The notes beneath the pieces are model-generated. The model saw only the letters and a list, made by a program, of their open reading frames with translations. It made no database searches and was not told the origin of the DNA. Position numbers and translations under genes: made by a program. Shown here one piece after another: positions 62,001 to 64,000 of a stretch of DNA of 64,000 nucleotides. Source of the stretch: Saccopteryx bilineata (taxonomy: Eukaryota > Chordata > Mammalia > Chiroptera > Emballonuridae); assembly GCF_036850765.1 (NCBI RefSeq), contig NC_089495.1, positions 118,381,033-118,445,032 of the forward strand, given 5' to 3'. Every line of letters starts with the position of its first letter. Positions within the stretch are counted from its first letter, which is position 1.

Positions 62001-62828
62001 ATATGTCGTTTTGTCATTTTCATTAGTCTGTATATATCTTTTGATCTCTGCATTTATTTCTTCTTTGACCCATTCATTTTTTAAAAGTATGTTGTTTAGT
62101 TTCCACATTTTTGTGGGATTTTTTCCCTCTTTTTTGCAGTTGAATTGTAGTTTCAAGGCTTTATGATCAGAAAATATGCTTGGTACAACTTCGATTTTTC
62201 TGAATTTGCTGATGTTGTTTTTGTGGCCCAACATATGGTCAATTCTTGAGAATGATCCATGTACACTGGAGAAAAATGTATACTCAGTCACTTTGGGATG
62301 AAATGTCCTGTAGATGTCTATCATATCCAGGTGCTCTAGTGTTTTGTTTAAGGCCACTGTCTTTGTTGATTCTCTGTTTGGATGACTGATCTAGAGCCGT
62401 CAGCGGTGTATTGAGGTCTCCAAGTATGATTGTATTTTTGTCAGTTTTTGTTTTAAGGTCAATAAGTTGCTGTCTTATATATTTTGGTGCTCCTTGGTTT
62501 GGTGCATATATATTAAGAATTGTTATGTCTTCTTGATTCAGTGTCCCCTTAGCCATTATGAAATGGCCATTTTTGTCTCTGAGTACTTTTGTTGTATTGT
62601 AGTCAGCATTATCAGATATGAGTATTGCTGCGCCTGCTTTATTTGGATGTTATTTGCTTGGAGTACTGTTTTCCAGCCTTTCACTTTGAATTTGTTTTTA
62701 TCCTTGTTACTTAGATGAGTTTCCTGGAGGCAGCATACAGTTGGATTTTCTTTTTTAATCCATTCTGCTACTCTGTGTCTTTTTATTGGTGAGTTTAATT
62801 CGTTTACATGTAGTGTAATTATTGACAC
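59023..62828 (-). pseudogene. LINE-1 ORF2 (endonuclease-reverse transcriptase), disrupted
   Basis: ORF2p normally nicks DNA and reverse transcribes L1 RNA. In order: endonuclease (62,828-62,000; [60 protein letters not shown]), linker, reverse transcriptase (61,500-60,690; [39 protein letters not shown], catalytic [12 protein letters not shown]), and a C-terminal region to 59,023. Lesions include frameshifts near 62,640, 62,360, 61,390, 59,790 and 59,330 and stops near 61,914 and 60,690. Not functional. Confidence 0.92.
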
Positions 62829-63063
62829 CTGTTAGTTTCCTATTGCCATTTTATAGATTGCTTTCTGTTAGTTTTGTGTCTTGTTTGATCCTTCTCTTTC
62901 GTTTTTCTATCTTTTGTTTTTATTTGGTTGTATTCCATACATCTTTCTACTTTTGCTATTTTTTTTTATCTCATGTGCTTCTGTGGTGGTTTTTTCAATG
63001 GTGGTTACCTTTAGGTAATGAAAAGGGTTTCTACCCTGTTCATTGTAGCGCACTATTTTGTGA

Positions 63064-64000
63064 TTAGTTTTGCACTCCATCATCTTTTGCTACTGTTAAT
63101 CTCCATCCTCTCCCCCCTTTCTTGTTGTTGTTGTCACAGTTTAAATTTGGTTTTATTGTGTTCTTCTTGGAGCTTTTACTTGTGGCTTTATTTTTTTTGT
63201 TCTTTTTATCTGATTGGAGAACCCCCTTTAGTAATACCTGGAGTGGGGGTTTTTTGATGATAAATTCCCTCATCTTTTCTGTATCTGTGAATGTTTTTAT
63301 TTCTCTTTCATATTTGAAGGATAGCTTTGATGGGTATAGTATTCGTGGCTGAAAGTTTCTCTCTTTCAGGACTTTAAATTTTGGGGTCCACTCTCTTCTA
63401 GCTTGTAGAGTTTCTGCTGAGAAATCTGATGATAATCTAATGGGCCTTCCTTTATATGTTGTATTCTTCTTTTCCCTGGCTGCCTTGAGAATTTTTTCTT
63501 TGCCGTTGGTTTGTGCCAATTTCATTATGATGTGCCTTGGAGTAGGTTTGTTGGGGTTAAGAAAACTCGGAGTTCTGTTAGCTTCATGAATTTGAGGCTT
63601 TAGTTCTTTCCCCAGGTTTGGGAAGTTCTCATCTATTATTTGTTTGAGTATGTTCTCCATTCCATTTTCTCTCTCTTCTCCCTCTGATATACCTATTATT
63701 CTTATGTTATTCTTTCTGATGGAGTCAGATAATTCTTGTAGGGCTATCTCATTTTTTAAAATTTTTGAGTCTCTTTCTTCCTCTCTCTGTTGTGCCTCAA
63801 GTTGCTTGTCTTCTATTTCACTAATCTTCTCTTCTATCTGGGTTGTTCTATTAGCCAAGCTTGTTACCTCGTTTTTCAGCTCGTGAATTGAGTTTTTCAT
63901 CTCTGTTTGATTTGTTTTTATAGTTTCAATTTTTTTGGACATATATTCTTTGTGATCATTGAGTTGTTTTCTGAGCTCCCTAAATTGCCTTTCTGTGTTT
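63064..64000 (-). CDS. LINE-1 ORF1 protein, open, partial at window edge
   Basis: The frame is open from the window edge (NTERQFRELRKQLNDHKEYM) to its stop at 63,064, so over 310 codons. It has a coiled coil (TSLANRTTQIEEKISEIEDK), an RRM-type part (IRKNNIRIIGISEGEEREN), and a C-terminal domain (TPRHIIMKLAQTNGKEKILK, KGRPIRLSSDFSAETLQARR). The last about 60 residues are Lys/Asn-rich, longer than I expect for ORF1p, which suggests a changed stop. No stop was seen before the edge. Confidence 0.75.
   Translation of the reverse strand, partial: NTERQFRELRKQLNDHKEYMSKKIETIKTNQTEMKNSIHELKNEVTSLANRTTQIEEKISEIEDKQLEAQQREEERDSKILKNEIALQELSDSIRKNNIRIIGISEGEERENGMENILKQIIDENFPNLGKELKPQIHEANRTPSFLNPNKPTPRHIIMKLAQTNGKEKILKAAREKKNTTYKGRPIRLSSDFSAETLQARREWTPKFKVLKERNFQPRILYPSKLSFKYEREIKTFTDTEKMREFIIKKPPLQVLLKGVLQSDKKNKKNKATSKSSKKNTIKPNLNCDNNNKKGGRGWRLTVAKDDGVQN

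Larger units (their letters stand above)
58779..64000 (-). mobile_element. Nearly full-length LINE-1 (L1 #4), runs off the right edge
   Basis: The 3' end with A-tail is at 58,779-58,800 and the 3'-UTR C-rich block (G-rich on minus) at 58,946-58,990. ORF2 spans 62,828 to 59,023 with about seven lesions. ORF1 runs from 63,064 to the edge. It is the longest L1 here and appears inserted in L1 #3. Confidence 0.92.

Noticed and set aside
62467..63886. Many plus-strand frames with hydrophobic, membrane-like peptides
   Set aside because: They are antisense shadows of L1 ORF1 and ORF2; A-rich coding sequence gives Phe/Leu/Ile/Ser-rich antisense translations.

Overview
The window is mammalian nuclear DNA, most likely from a bat. 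Two things point to this. One is a multi-exon gene with GT-AG introns and a CpG-island promoter, recognisable as SUPT20H. The other is the repeat content: many tRNA-derived SINEs that open with a head of the type GGCCCTGGC...GGTTGGCTCAG or CCTGACC...GTGGCGCAGTGGAT, which resemble the Ves-type SINEs of Chiroptera, together with young hAT and mariner-like DNA transposons and many LINE-1 copies. The bat assignment rests on repeat recognition and not on a database search.

Layout. Positions 1 to about 28,330 hold SUPT20H (SPT20 homologue, SAGA coactivator subunit) on the minus strand. Its CpG-island promoter lies near 28.0-28.7 kb. A probable noncoding exon 1 is at about 28.2-28.3 kb, the start codon is the last three bases of exon 2 (25,883-25,885), and 19 further coding exons can be placed base by base down to 195-405. 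All exon phases agree: the exons join into 682 codons without a stop, so the gene looks functional. The last visible exon can either splice on to exons outside the window or read through to a stop at 195 followed by AATAAA at 113-118. The reading-through form would be a complete 700-residue protein. The introns carry old L2, MER5/Charlie-like and L1M-like remnants, Tigger-like and hAT-like elements, a mariner-type MITE and several SINEs.

Positions 28.7-40 kb are intergenic. They contain a 351-bp hAT-type element with a perfect 8-bp target-site duplication, three clusters of paired SINEs, an older L1 (31.6-32.5 kb), an L2 interrupted by an LTR-like sequence (35.7-36.5 kb), a 0.6-kb mariner-like element with very long terminal inverted repeats (37.03-37.63 kb), and a decayed L1 ORF2 (37.9-39.5 kb).

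Positions 40-64 kb are almost entirely LINE-1. L1s on the minus strand fill 40.1-43.4 kb and 44.9-48.3 kb. Plus-strand L1s follow at 48.3-52.2, 52.2-56.1 and 56.5-58.8 kb. A nearly full-length minus-strand L1 runs from 58.8 kb off the right edge. These are nested and interrupted by SINEs, by a truncated L1 with a clean target-site duplication, and in one case by half of a SPIN-like hAT element sitting where the reverse transcriptase domain should be. No other host protein gene, no functional tRNA or rRNA gene and no CRISPR array was found. I did not find an undescribed biological system. The points most worth checking are the alternative terminal exon of SUPT20H, the L1/SPIN chimera, and a lesion shared by two opposed L1 copies.
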